64,000 nucleotides of DNA from Winogradskyella endarachnes. GTDB taxonomy: Bacteria; Bacteroidota; Bacteroidia; Flavobacteriales; Flavobacteriaceae. Below are positions 16,716-23,689 of the stretch, in pieces; the stretch's first letter is position 1; every line of letters starts with the position of its first letter. A program made the position numbers and the translations under genes. Under the pieces are notes generated by a model. That model saw only the letters and a program-made list of their open reading frames with translations. It had not been told where the DNA came from and did no database searches. Where the stretch lies: contig NZ_WOWS01000003.1 in assembly GCF_009741275.1 (NCBI RefSeq), positions 124,001-188,000 of the forward strand, written 5' to 3'.

Positions 16716-17308
16716 GCTAAATATCCAAATATGGCTATTACTGTGAATCCTAGATATTGGAAACTTGTAAATGTAAATCCTTTATAAAAGTATAGAGGAA
16801 TTGAGATGAGGTCACCAATTATCCAATATATCCAATTTTCTATTTTTCGTTTTGCCATTAACCACATGCCTACAAAAAAGGTAGCTGTAGTAATGGTATC
16901 AACGTAGGCAACCCAACCTGTCCATTTATCAAAGCTTTTGTAAACAACAAAGACAAAAATTAGCGTTGCTATAAATATAGCTACGCTTAATTGTTTTTCT
17001 TTGGTAGTGGTTGTAGATATTGGAGTTTCATGCTTTGCGTCTACTTTTCTGGTCCAGACGTACCAACCAAATACACTCATTATAAAATAATAGGCATTTA
17101 TCATCATGTCTCCTAAAAGTTGCCATTTTAATAATAGATACACAAAAATACAGGTGCTAATCATACCTGTAGGGAACACTAAAATGTTGTTTTTTTTAGA
17201 AAACCATACGGAAAGAAAACCGAAAATTACGGCCACAATTTCTAATATAATATCAGAGGTTTGATATTCGGCATACTGACCGAAAAAGAAATCAAAAATG
17301 TGGTTCAT
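16676..17308 (-). CDS. pnuC: PnuC-family vitamin transporter, probably thiamine (PnuT-like)
   Basis: A membrane protein of 210 residues with seven to eight hydrophobic helices. PnuC features are visible: FGWYVWTRKV in the middle, and KIENWIYWIIGDLISIPLY (in parts) in the C-terminal half, matching the conserved W-x3-W and D region of the facilitators for nicotinamide riboside, riboflavin or thiamine. I take ATG 17308, which overlaps the upstream thiamine-binding-like gene by 17 bp; a GTG at 17314 is also possible. Neighbours argue for thiamine, whereas the NadR-like kinase next door would fit nicotinamide riboside. Confidence 0.88.
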   Translation of the reverse strand: MNHIFDFFFGQYAEYQTSDIILEIVAVIFGFLSVWFSKKNNILVFPTGMISTCIFVYLLLKWQLLGDMMINAYYFIMSVFGWYVWTRKVDAKHETPISTTTTKEKQLSVAIFIATLIFVFVVYKSFDKWTGWVAYVDTITTATFFVGMWLMAKRKIENWIYWIIGDLISIPLYFYKGFTFTSFQYLGFTVIAIFGYLAWKKNLNNSQVTA

Positions 17309-17552
17309 AATCACTTCTATTGGTTTTAACTACTTTCATGGTTAATACCGAAATATCGGCAGCTGCAAAAGAACGTTTTATTTCCTGATTTAAAAAAGGC
17401 ATTAGTTCATCATAGTTACCAAATATCTGCGTACTTAATGGGTTTTCTAGTACTTTAAATTTAGAATTACGTAGTGCTTTTATAAAGTTAATTACGTGTA
17501 TTTCGTAATCATTTTGTAAAGGTGAAAGTGTTAGGTCTACTGATATTTCCAT
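17292..17552 (-). CDS. Thiamine-binding-like small protein (YkoF/MTH1187 type)
   Basis: An 86-residue ferredoxin-like protein starting MEISVDLTLSPL, with FIKALRNSKFKVLENPLSTQI (two pieces) and a final VLTMKVVKTNRS strand. This pattern fits the thiamine-binding YkoF / DUF77 superfamily. Its stop overlaps the PnuC start, giving an operon binding protein - transporter - kinase. It is likely to buffer or deliver thiamine or its pyrimidine half in the cytoplasm, which is inference. There is no TPP riboswitch directly in front of it. Confidence 0.75.
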   Translation of the reverse strand: MEISVDLTLSPLQNDYEIHVINFIKALRNSKFKVLENPLSTQIFGNYDELMPFLNQEIKRSFAAADISVLTMKVVKTNRSDYEPHF

Positions 17553-17627
17553 GGTTGATTTCCGTTAATTCGGACTTTTAATTAATTTTCTATTTATATG
17601 ATGCTAAATCAAGTTTATAGTCACAAT

Positions 17628-18353
17628 TTACTTCTGTAAATGATTAAAAAATGCTTCATCTTTTTCAAAAGCTGTTCCAATAACAATTACATCCGCACCT
17701 GCTTTGTAAGCTAATTCTATTTCGGTTTTTGTTCTTATGCCTCCACCAACAATTAAAGGAATGGATAATTGTTTTTTTACAGCTGAAATAATTTTAGGTT
17801 CAATAGCATGTGTTGCACCACTGCCAGCTTCGAGATACATAAGTTTCATACCTAATAATTCTCCTGCTTTTGCTGTGTCTGCGATGTGTTGAATTTTGTC
17901 TCTCTCTAAAGGTTTTGTCTGGCTTACGCGTTCTACCGCAGTTTGTTTTCCATTTTCAATGAGTATATACCCTGTAGATATGACTTCTAAATCCGAATCT
18001 TTTAATTTTGAAACGGCTTCAACATGTTTTCCAATAAGATACTCTGGATTTCTTCCTGAAATTAACGACAAAAATAAAATACCATCTGCTTTATTTGTTA
18101 TTTGGGTCACGTCACCAGGAAATAAAACTACAGGTAATAAGGTGTGTTTTTTTATTTCTATAACTAGAGCTTCAGTTAATCCTTCGTTAACTTCGCTTCC
18201 GCCAACAAAAATGTGTGTGGCAATTGATTGATTTACTTTAGAGATAAAACTTGAAACATTTGAGAGCTTCATCTTATCAGGATCAATTAATACAGCTAAA
18301 AGTTTCTCGTTTTTTGCTATAGATGCGCTTATATTTTGATAGATGTTTTTCAT
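17628..18353 (-). CDS. Geranylgeranylglyceryl/heptaprenylglyceryl phosphate synthase
   Basis: Joins a polyprenyl diphosphate to sn-glycerol-1-phosphate to make an ether-lipid precursor. The 241-residue TIM barrel has the family motifs: LIDPDK near residue 25, the HIFVGGSEVNEG block, LFPGD, a YLEAGSGA segment that binds the substrate, and the phosphate site VGGGIRTKTE and ADVIVIGTAFEKD. I take the ATG at 18353, which forms TAATG with the preceding stop codon; the frame is open a little further upstream. Such bacterial GGGP synthases are frequent in Bacteroidota, where the final ether lipid is not well known. Confidence 0.93.
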   Translation of the reverse strand: MKNIYQNISASIAKNEKLLAVLIDPDKMKLSNVSSFISKVNQSIATHIFVGGSEVNEGLTEALVIEIKKHTLLPVVLFPGDVTQITNKADGILFLSLISGRNPEYLIGKHVEAVSKLKDSDLEVISTGYILIENGKQTAVERVSQTKPLERDKIQHIADTAKAGELLGMKLMYLEAGSGATHAIEPKIISAVKKQLSIPLIVGGGIRTKTEIELAYKAGADVIVIGTAFEKDEAFFNHLQK

Positions 18354-18979
18354 TATGGAACGACGTATGCACACATAAATTCATCAAATTCAAAAAAGGC
18401 AGTGTTATATCTGTATTTTTTATTATTGTAATCAATCCAAGCTACAGTTTTACCATCTTCCATCATAAACGGAATCACTAAAAAATGCTTATTAAATAGC
18501 ATTCCTGGTGTTGCAAAAAGTTTATATAAGGATTCTTTAATTCCCCAAATTATGGTAAGTCGGTTAATGTAATCTTTGTCTGTGGGTTTTAAATAATTAA
18601 ACTCATAATCCACAAATTTATGAGCAATTTTAGTGATTTTATCTCGGCGTTTTTCAATATCAATACCAACTTCTTTATCACTCACTATAACACCAGAGAA
18701 CGTAAACGAATGCGTAATAGAAATATGTTTACCGTCATTAAGATGAGGTTTTCCGTTTTCATCATAAAACAAATCTTGATCGGTATAACCAAATTCTCTA
18801 AGTAAATGCCTTACACTTAAAAAACCACGTTGGTGTAATTCGCTTTTCATGCCTAAAACACGTTTTAAACTTTCTGGTTTTAAATCTAATGGTTGCATCA
18901 ACGCGTCGTAAGATTCGTCAATCTTCCAGATTTTAACAGTAGTTTGTGAGTTTACACTAATGGTTTTGTACAGTGGCAT
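18353..18979 (-). CDS. 4'-phosphopantetheinyl transferase superfamily protein
   Basis: Transfers 4'-phosphopantetheine from CoA to a carrier-protein serine. The 208-residue Sfp/AcpT-like protein has the three motifs in order: HISITHS (about 85-91), VGIDIEKRRDKI with the Mg2+-binding acidic pair, and WGIKESLYK (about 145-153). It is translationally coupled to the GGGP synthase gene (TAATG). The acyl-carrier substrate cannot be told from the sequence; in this phylum it may be the only enzyme of the type beyond AcpS. Confidence 0.93.
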   Translation of the reverse strand: MPLYKTISVNSQTTVKIWKIDESYDALMQPLDLKPESLKRVLGMKSELHQRGFLSVRHLLREFGYTDQDLFYDENGKPHLNDGKHISITHSFTFSGVIVSDKEVGIDIEKRRDKITKIAHKFVDYEFNYLKPTDKDYINRLTIIWGIKESLYKLFATPGMLFNKHFLVIPFMMEDGKTVAWIDYNNKKYRYNTAFFEFDEFMCAYVVP

Positions 18980-19002
18980 TTAGTATTGTTAATGTTATTG
19001 AT

Positions 19003-19111
19003 TATCTTTGCGCAGCCTTAGCTAGACATGGCGATTTTAGATAAGCGAATTTAACCATTTAAGCGCTAAAGCCAAAGGTGTTTTAGAATATAAAAAAACA
19101 AAGAAAAAGAT
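19003..19111 (+). promoter_or_regulatory. ahcY promoter element and structured leader with short upstream ORF
   Basis: TATCTTTG at 19003-19010 is a consensus -7 element, giving a leader of about 95 bases. It holds an eight-codon ORF (ATG 19028 to TAA 19054). A long-range pairing is possible between TGGC..TTTAG near 19029-19040 and CTAAA..GCCA near 19065-19073, closing an inner AGCG / CGCT stem. The AATTTAACC, GCTAAA and AAAGG pieces resemble parts of a SAM-II riboswitch but their spacing does not fit. Function unproven. Confidence 0.4.
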
Positions 19112-20428
19112 ATGAGTACAAAAACGATTCCTTACGTGCCAAACAAGGTGAAAGACATGTCGCTTGCGGCTTGGGGAAGAAAAGAAATTAATTTAGCCGA
19201 AGCAGAGATGCCAGGTTTAATGAGTTTACGTGAAGAATATAAAGACGAGCAACCATTAAAAGGTGCTCGTATTGCAGGTTGTTTACATATGACTATTCAA
19301 ACTGCGGTTTTAATTGAAACATTACAAGCTTTAGGTGCAGAAGTAACTTGGAGTTCTTGTAACATTTTCTCAACACAAGATCAAGCAGCTGCGGCCATTG
19401 CGGCGGCAGGAACTGCGGTGTACGCATGGAAAGACATGACGGAAGAAGAGTTTGATTGGTGTATTGAGCAAACCCTTTTCTTTGGTGAGGATAGAAAACC
19501 ATTAAACATGATTTTAGATGATGGTGGCGATTTAACTAATATGGTTTTAGATAAATACCCAGAATTAGCTGAAGGCATCAACGGTTTATCTGAAGAAACT
19601 ACAACTGGTGTTCACAGACTTTACGAGCGTGTAAAAAATGGAACTTTACCAATGCCAGCAATTAACGTAAATGATTCGGTTACAAAATCTAAATTTGATA
19701 ATAAATATGGTTGTAAAGAATCTGCAGTAGATGCCATCCGTAGAGCAACCGATGTTATGTTAGCAGGAAAACGTGTAACGGTTTGTGGTTATGGTGATGT
19801 AGGTAAAGGTACAGCAGCTTCCTTTAAAGGTGCTGGTTCTATTGTAACGGTTACTGAAATTGACCCAATTTGTGCATTACAAGCTGCAATGGATGGTTTT
19901 GAAGTGAAGAAATTAGAAACTGTAGTTGGTAATAGCGATATCATTATTACAACAACAGGAAATAAAGATATCGTTAGAGCTGAGCATTTTGAAGCTATGA
20001 AAGACAAAACCATAGTTTGTAATATAGGACACTTTGATAACGAAATTCAAATGGCTTGGTTAAACGAAAACTATGGAGATACTAAAGATACTATTAAGCC
20101 ACAAGTTGATAAGTATACGATTAACGGAAAAGAAATTATTATTCTTGCTGAAGGTCGTTTAGTAAACTTAGGTTGTGCAACTGGTCACCCAAGTTTTGTG
20201 ATGAGTAACTCATTTACAAACCAAACCTTAGCACAAATTGAACTTTGGAATAACAAAGAAGCTTACGGAAATGATGTGTATATGTTGCCTAAGCATTTAG
20301 ATGAAAAAGTAGCAAAATTACACTTAGCTAAAATTGGTGTTGAGTTAACTGAACTTAAAGATTACCAAGCAGAATATATAGGTGTAACGGTTGAAGGTCC
20401 TTATAAGCCTGAGCACTATCGTTATTAA
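19112..20428 (+). CDS. ahcY: Adenosylhomocysteinase
   Basis: Hydrolyses S-adenosylhomocysteine to adenosine and homocysteine, relieving product inhibition of methyltransferases and returning homocysteine to methionine. The 438-residue protein is full length and close to the family consensus: [13 protein letters not shown] near residue 57, [11 protein letters not shown], the [13 protein letters not shown] block with the active-site Lys and Asp, the NAD-binding [12 protein letters not shown] at about 226-237, and the C-terminal [11 protein letters not shown] that reaches into the neighbouring subunit. It is monocistronic with its own terminator. Confidence 0.98.
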   Translation: MSTKTIPYVPNKVKDMSLAAWGRKEINLAEAEMPGLMSLREEYKDEQPLKGARIAGCLHMTIQTAVLIETLQALGAEVTWSSCNIFSTQDQAAAAIAAAGTAVYAWKDMTEEEFDWCIEQTLFFGEDRKPLNMILDDGGDLTNMVLDKYPELAEGINGLSEETTTGVHRLYERVKNGTLPMPAINVNDSVTKSKFDNKYGCKESAVDAIRRATDVMLAGKRVTVCGYGDVGKGTAASFKGAGSIVTVTEIDPICALQAAMDGFEVKKLETVVGNSDIIITTTGNKDIVRAEHFEAMKDKTIVCNIGHFDNEIQMAWLNENYGDTKDTIKPQVDKYTINGKEIIILAEGRLVNLGCATGHPSFVMSNSFTNQTLAQIELWNNKEAYGNDVYMLPKHLDEKVAKLHLAKIGVELTELKDYQAEYIGVTVEGPYKPEHYRY

Positions 20429-20467
20429 TATCATTCCTGCGAAGGTAGGTGAAACGTAATTATAAAT

Positions 20468-20497
20468 TAAACCCTTGCAGAAATGTGAGGGTTTTTT
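20468..20497 (+). terminator. ahcY terminator
   Basis: Stem AACCCT / AGGGTT (20470-20475 and 20488-20493) with a 12-base loop and a run of six T residues, 40 bp after the ahcY stop. Confidence 0.75.
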
Positions 20498-20534
20498 GTT
20501 GGTGTACAATTGAAACCAAAAAAGGAACAATAAT

Positions 20535-20580
20535 GTCACTTCGAGTGATTTGAGTGTAACGAGCAAATAGTATCGAGAAG
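20535..20580 (+). repeat. Repeat unit F1
   Basis: Begins GTCACTTCGAGTG, where CACTTCGAGTG is a small palindrome, and ends GTATCGAGAAG. Its middle part is the most divergent of the four F copies. Confidence 0.9.
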
Positions 20581-20615
20581 CCAATGAGTAAAATTATACA
20601 TGATATTTCTAGAAA

Positions 20616-20665
20616 GGTTCTCGATACAAAATTGCAGAAAGAGCAATTTCACTCGAACTGACGAC
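20616..20665 (-). repeat. Repeat unit R1
   Basis: Begins GGTTCTCGATACA on the plus strand and ends ACTCGAACTGACGAC. It holds an inner hairpin AAATTGC / GCAATTT. Identical to R2 over all 50 bp. Confidence 0.9.
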
Positions 20666-20706
20666 TAAGTTTCAATTGTACTTTAGATTTAGTTATAAAC
20701 CAAAAC

Positions 20707-20752
20707 GTCACTTCGAGTGATTTGAGAGGCACCAGCATATTGTATCGAGAAG
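20707..20752 (+). repeat. Repeat unit F2, left flank of the nuclease gene
   Basis: Same ends as F1. The nuclease start codon follows 17 bp after it; the bases between (TTTCTATATTTAGAAC) resemble the start of the spacer in the empty units. Confidence 0.9.
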
Positions 20753-20768
20753 TTTCTATATTTAGAAC

Positions 20769-21056
20769 ATGAAACAATCTTATGTATATATTTTAAAATG
20801 TTCAGATGAAAGTTATTACACAGGAATAACTTCAAATCTCACAAAAAGATTACATGAACACAAAACAGGAAAACATAAGGAGAGTTACACATATAATCGA
20901 AGACCATTAACTTTAGTGTTCTATGCGGAATTTACTGATATTACATTAGCTATTCAGACAGAAAAACAAATTAAGAAATGGTCGAGGGCGAAAAAAGAAG
21001 CATTAATAAATGAAGAATTTGATAAGCTTCCGAATTTAGCAAAAAAGAAGTTTTAA
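20769..21056 (+). CDS. GIY-YIG nuclease family protein inside repeat array
   Basis: A 95-residue single-domain GIY-YIG endonuclease of the UPF0213/YhbQ type. The GIY half is YVYIL (5-9), the YIG half is YYTGI (16-20), and the catalytic residues of the family are present: Arg27 in NLTKRLHEH and Glu65 in the QTEKQIKKW helix, so it should be active on DNA. There is no extra DNA-binding domain, only a basic C-terminal tail. Its stop codon is one base away from repeat R2 and its start is 17 bp from F2, so gene and repeats form one unit. Such genes are common in Flavobacteriia; their job is unknown. Confidence 0.93.
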   Translation: MKQSYVYILKCSDESYYTGITSNLTKRLHEHKTGKHKESYTYNRRPLTLVFYAEFTDITLAIQTEKQIKKWSRAKKEALINEEFDKLPNLAKKKF

Positions 21057-21057
21057 A

Positions 21058-21107
21058 GGTTCTCGATACAAAATTGCAGAAAGAGCAATTTCACTCGAAC
21101 TGACGAC
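21058..21107 (-). repeat. Repeat unit R2, right flank of the nuclease gene
   Basis: 50 bp, identical to R1. It starts one base after the nuclease TAA stop. Confidence 0.9.
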
Positions 21108-21149
21108 ATTACAACAATTGAAACCTTATATTAAATATGAATCCACCAC

Positions 21150-21195
21150 GTCCCTTCGAGTGATTTGTGAGGTACGAACAAATTGTATCGAGAAG
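21150..21195 (+). repeat. Repeat unit F3
   Basis: Begins GTCCCTTCGAGTG; one base of the leading palindrome differs from F1, F2 and F4. It ends TTGTATCGAGAAG. Confidence 0.9.
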
Positions 21196-21231
21196 CTATT
21201 AAGTTGAAATTATTCTGAATATTTCTAGAAA

Positions 21232-21281
21232 GGTTCTCGATACAAAATTGCAGAAAGGGCAATTTCACTCGAACAGACGAC
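21232..21281 (-). repeat. Repeat unit R3
   Basis: Differs from R1 and R2 at two bases, one in the inner hairpin loop (AAAGGG) and one near the end (ACAGACGAC). Confidence 0.9.
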
Positions 21282-21322
21282 TGAGTTTCAATTATCCTTT
21301 AAGTTTTATACTAACCTATAAC

Positions 21323-21368
21323 GTCACTTCGAGTGGTTTGTGAGGCACGAGCAAATTGTATCGAGAAG
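21323..21368 (+). repeat. Repeat unit F4 (unpaired)
   Basis: Closes the array without a partner R. The bases after it (from 21369) no longer match the spacer of the other units, which suggests that the array edge is a deletion or insertion boundary. Confidence 0.88.
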
Positions 21369-21387
21369 CTAAAACACCAAATGCATA

Positions 21388-21421
21388 AAGACCTCAAAGT
21401 TTTAAAAAACAATGAGGTCTT
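21388..21421 (-). terminator. Terminator of the S46 peptidase gene
   Basis: Perfect 9 bp stem AAGACCTCA / TGAGGTCTT with a 16-base loop, 60 bp after the peptidase stop. The T tract on the minus strand is weak. The same stem recurs after tyrS (55375-55412). Confidence 0.6.
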
Positions 21422-21480
21422 ATATTATTAACGCAGTAAGTGAAATTTAGTAACTATCAATTAGCCAATTAAACCAACAA

Positions 21481-23616
21481 CTAACCACGCTTAGTACGTT
21501 TTTTCTTCTTTTTCTTAGATTTAGGACCATCCTTTTTAGGATGAACCAAAGTCATTTCATCAATTAAGTGCGTTGCACCAGCATATTTATCAACTATAAA
21601 AAGTACGTAGCGTAAATCTACCATAATGTTACGGCAGATTTCTGGGTCGTAATTCATGTCGCTCATAGTACCTTCCCAAACACGGTCAAAGTTTAAGCCG
21701 ACTAAATTTCCTTCGGCATCAATAGCAGGACTCCCAGAATTTCCACCAGTGGTATGGTTTGTTCCTAAAAAGCAAACTGGGACTTTTCCATTTTTATCAG
21801 CATACTTACCGTAATCTTTAGCGTTGTATAAATCTCGTAATTTTTGTGGTACATCAAACTCGTAATCGCCAGGAATGTATTTTTCAATAACACCATCTAA
21901 ATAACTTACTGGATTATAATAAACCGCATCTCTTGGCGAATAGCCTCTTACTTGTCCGTAAGTGACACGAAGTGTGCTATTAGCATCTGGGAAATAACGT
22001 GCGTTTGGTAATGCTTCCATTAATGCTGTCATATATTTAGTTTGTAAGGCTGTAATTGGTTCGTTTTTTTGTTGGTATTCAGGATTTAGTGTGTTAAAAA
22101 ACTCATCAATAATTGGTTTTGCATACTCATAAGCAGCATCATTGTTTAAGTTTTTTATAACCGTTTCTGCATCGCCTTCAAGCAAGCTTAAAGCAGAATC
22201 TAAATTAGTAAAAGCTGTTTTGTCATAGATAGACGCATCAACGTCTTTACCATATAAAGGCATCACATTGAGGTAAACCCCTTTGTCTAATTCTGCATTA
22301 TAATTTTTATGAATACCTTGTAATTGACCAGTTAACACTTCTTTTCCTCTTTCTAAATTTTCTGGGTTAGCAACTAAAGCTTGTTCAACTTGGTAAGCTC
22401 TAAAGGTCATTTGCATTAATTCATTGGTTACTAAAAAGACTTCAATAAAGTTTCTACGTTTTATATTAATTGGTGCGAAGTCTTTGTACAGTCTATCAAA
22501 TTCCGGAAGGATATTTCCATATTTATCCTCTAGCCCTTTTTCTTTCAAGGCTTTTGTAAATGTAGCTTCAAATTCTTTACGTTTTTCAACCGCATTACTT
22601 TTTTTAATTCCTAAATTCTCGCCAATCCATTTTTTCCAAGCGTTAGCAATTCTGGCTTGTTTAGAGGCATATTTAATTCTTATGTCATCGCTTTCTTTCA
22701 TTTTTTGGTCAATGACTTTTAAAGCCGCTTCTCTAATCGCAATATTTGTAGGATTAAATTCTTTGGTAATATGCTCAATGGCAACAGCAGGTAGATACTC
22801 GCTTGTTGTACCTGGAAAACCAAAAACCATTGTAAAATCCCCTTCTTCCACACCATCTAAAGATATTGGTAAGTAATGCTTTGGTTTATATGGCTTGTTG
22901 TCTTTGCTATATTTTGCTGGTCTATTATTAGCATCTGCATAAATACGAAACATAGAAAAATCGCCAGTATGTCTAGGAAAAACCCAGTTGTCTGTGTCAC
23001 TTCCAAATTTACCAATACTGCTTGGTGGTGCACCAACTAAACGAATATCTTCAAAACGTTCGGTTACAAAAAGGAAGTATTGATTGCCTTCATAAAATGC
23101 TTTTGTCTTTACGTCTTGCCAAGCTTCTTTTGGCCAAGTTTTTAAAGCTGCGTTTGTGTTTTTTGAGATTAATGATTGTTTTTCAGATTCGGTCATTGTA
23201 TCAGTTATTCCTTTTAAAGCAACATCGGTTACATCGTGAATACTGACAATAAATTCAATAAATAAACCTTTGTTTGGTAATTCGTCTTCTAGAGACATGG
23301 CCCAAAACCCATCTTTTAAATAATCGTTTTCTAGAGATGAATGCGATTGAATTTGTCCAAAACCACAATGATGATTGGTTAATACCAAACCTTGGTTTGA
23401 AATCACTTCACTTGTGCAACCACCATTAAAATGACCAATGGCATCCTTTAAGCTAGAATTGTTAACATCGTAAATATCTTGAGCCGTTAATTTACTGCCC
23501 AAACTTTGCATTTCAGTTTCGTTCATGCCTTCTAAAAGAGAAGGAATCCACATACCACCTTGTTGGGCAGACACTTGAAAAACAATAAATAGAAATAAAA
23601 TTTTTATAAAGCGCAT
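21481..23616 (-). CDS. S46 family dipeptidyl peptidase (DPP11-like)
   Basis: A 711-residue secreted serine exopeptidase that removes dipeptides from peptide N-termini in the periplasm. Signal peptide 1-18 (cut near VSAQ). The catalytic histidine is in LTNHHCGFGQIQ (His83), the aspartate is in the DNWVFPRHTGDFSMFR region, and the serine is Ser629 in GGNSGSP. Arg645 in NFDRVWEG is at the position where, in known S46 enzymes, Arg selects acidic P1 residues (DPP11) and Gly selects hydrophobic ones (DPP7), so Asp/Glu specificity is likely. The C-terminus is a run of Lys/Arg, which is unusual for this family. Confidence 0.93.
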   Translation of the reverse strand: MRFIKILFLFIVFQVSAQQGGMWIPSLLEGMNETEMQSLGSKLTAQDIYDVNNSSLKDAIGHFNGGCTSEVISNQGLVLTNHHCGFGQIQSHSSLENDYLKDGFWAMSLEDELPNKGLFIEFIVSIHDVTDVALKGITDTMTESEKQSLISKNTNAALKTWPKEAWQDVKTKAFYEGNQYFLFVTERFEDIRLVGAPPSSIGKFGSDTDNWVFPRHTGDFSMFRIYADANNRPAKYSKDNKPYKPKHYLPISLDGVEEGDFTMVFGFPGTTSEYLPAVAIEHITKEFNPTNIAIREAALKVIDQKMKESDDIRIKYASKQARIANAWKKWIGENLGIKKSNAVEKRKEFEATFTKALKEKGLEDKYGNILPEFDRLYKDFAPINIKRRNFIEVFLVTNELMQMTFRAYQVEQALVANPENLERGKEVLTGQLQGIHKNYNAELDKGVYLNVMPLYGKDVDASIYDKTAFTNLDSALSLLEGDAETVIKNLNNDAAYEYAKPIIDEFFNTLNPEYQQKNEPITALQTKYMTALMEALPNARYFPDANSTLRVTYGQVRGYSPRDAVYYNPVSYLDGVIEKYIPGDYEFDVPQKLRDLYNAKDYGKYADKNGKVPVCFLGTNHTTGGNSGSPAIDAEGNLVGLNFDRVWEGTMSDMNYDPEICRNIMVDLRYVLFIVDKYAGATHLIDEMTLVHPKKDGPKSKKKKKKRTKRG

Positions 23617-23689
23617 AACCTATATTTTATTAGTTTTTGTAAAGATAGAAAAGCTTGTTTTATATCTTTAAGATTTTCATATTTAAAGC

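Larger units (their letters stand above)
20535..21368. repeat. Array of seven palindromic repeats built around a GIY-YIG gene
   Basis: Two related repeat forms alternate: F (46 bp, four copies at 20535, 20707, 21150, 21323) and R (50 bp, three copies at 20616, 21058, 21232), which shares with the reverse complement of F the pieces TTCGAGTG and TTGTATCGAGAA. The order is F1-R1-F2-gene-R2-F3-R3-F4. F1 to F2 is 172 bp and F3 to F4 is 173 bp, so the empty units are a tandem period; F2 to F3 is 443 bp because it contains the nuclease gene. In empty units F and R are 35-36 bp apart with a shared ATTTCTAGAAAGG end. No other copies occur in this window. It fills the gene-free stretches 20535-20768 and 21057-21368. 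Confidence 0.93.

Noticed and set aside
16676-17308. Certain assignment of the PnuC protein to nicotinamide riboside
   Set aside because: The adjacent NadR-like kinase would fit, but the thiamine-binding-like gene overlapping it and the nearby TPP-controlled receptor point to thiamine; the substrate was left open.
19020-19085. SAM-II riboswitch before ahcY
   Set aside because: AATTTAACC, GCTAAA and AAAGG pieces are present but only about 8 bases separate the first two, leaving no room for the P1 3' strand needed for the pseudoknot.
20535-21368. Repeat array taken as a CRISPR array
   Set aside because: Units alternate in orientation, the spacers of equivalent positions are related to each other, period is 172 bp, and no cas gene is nearby.
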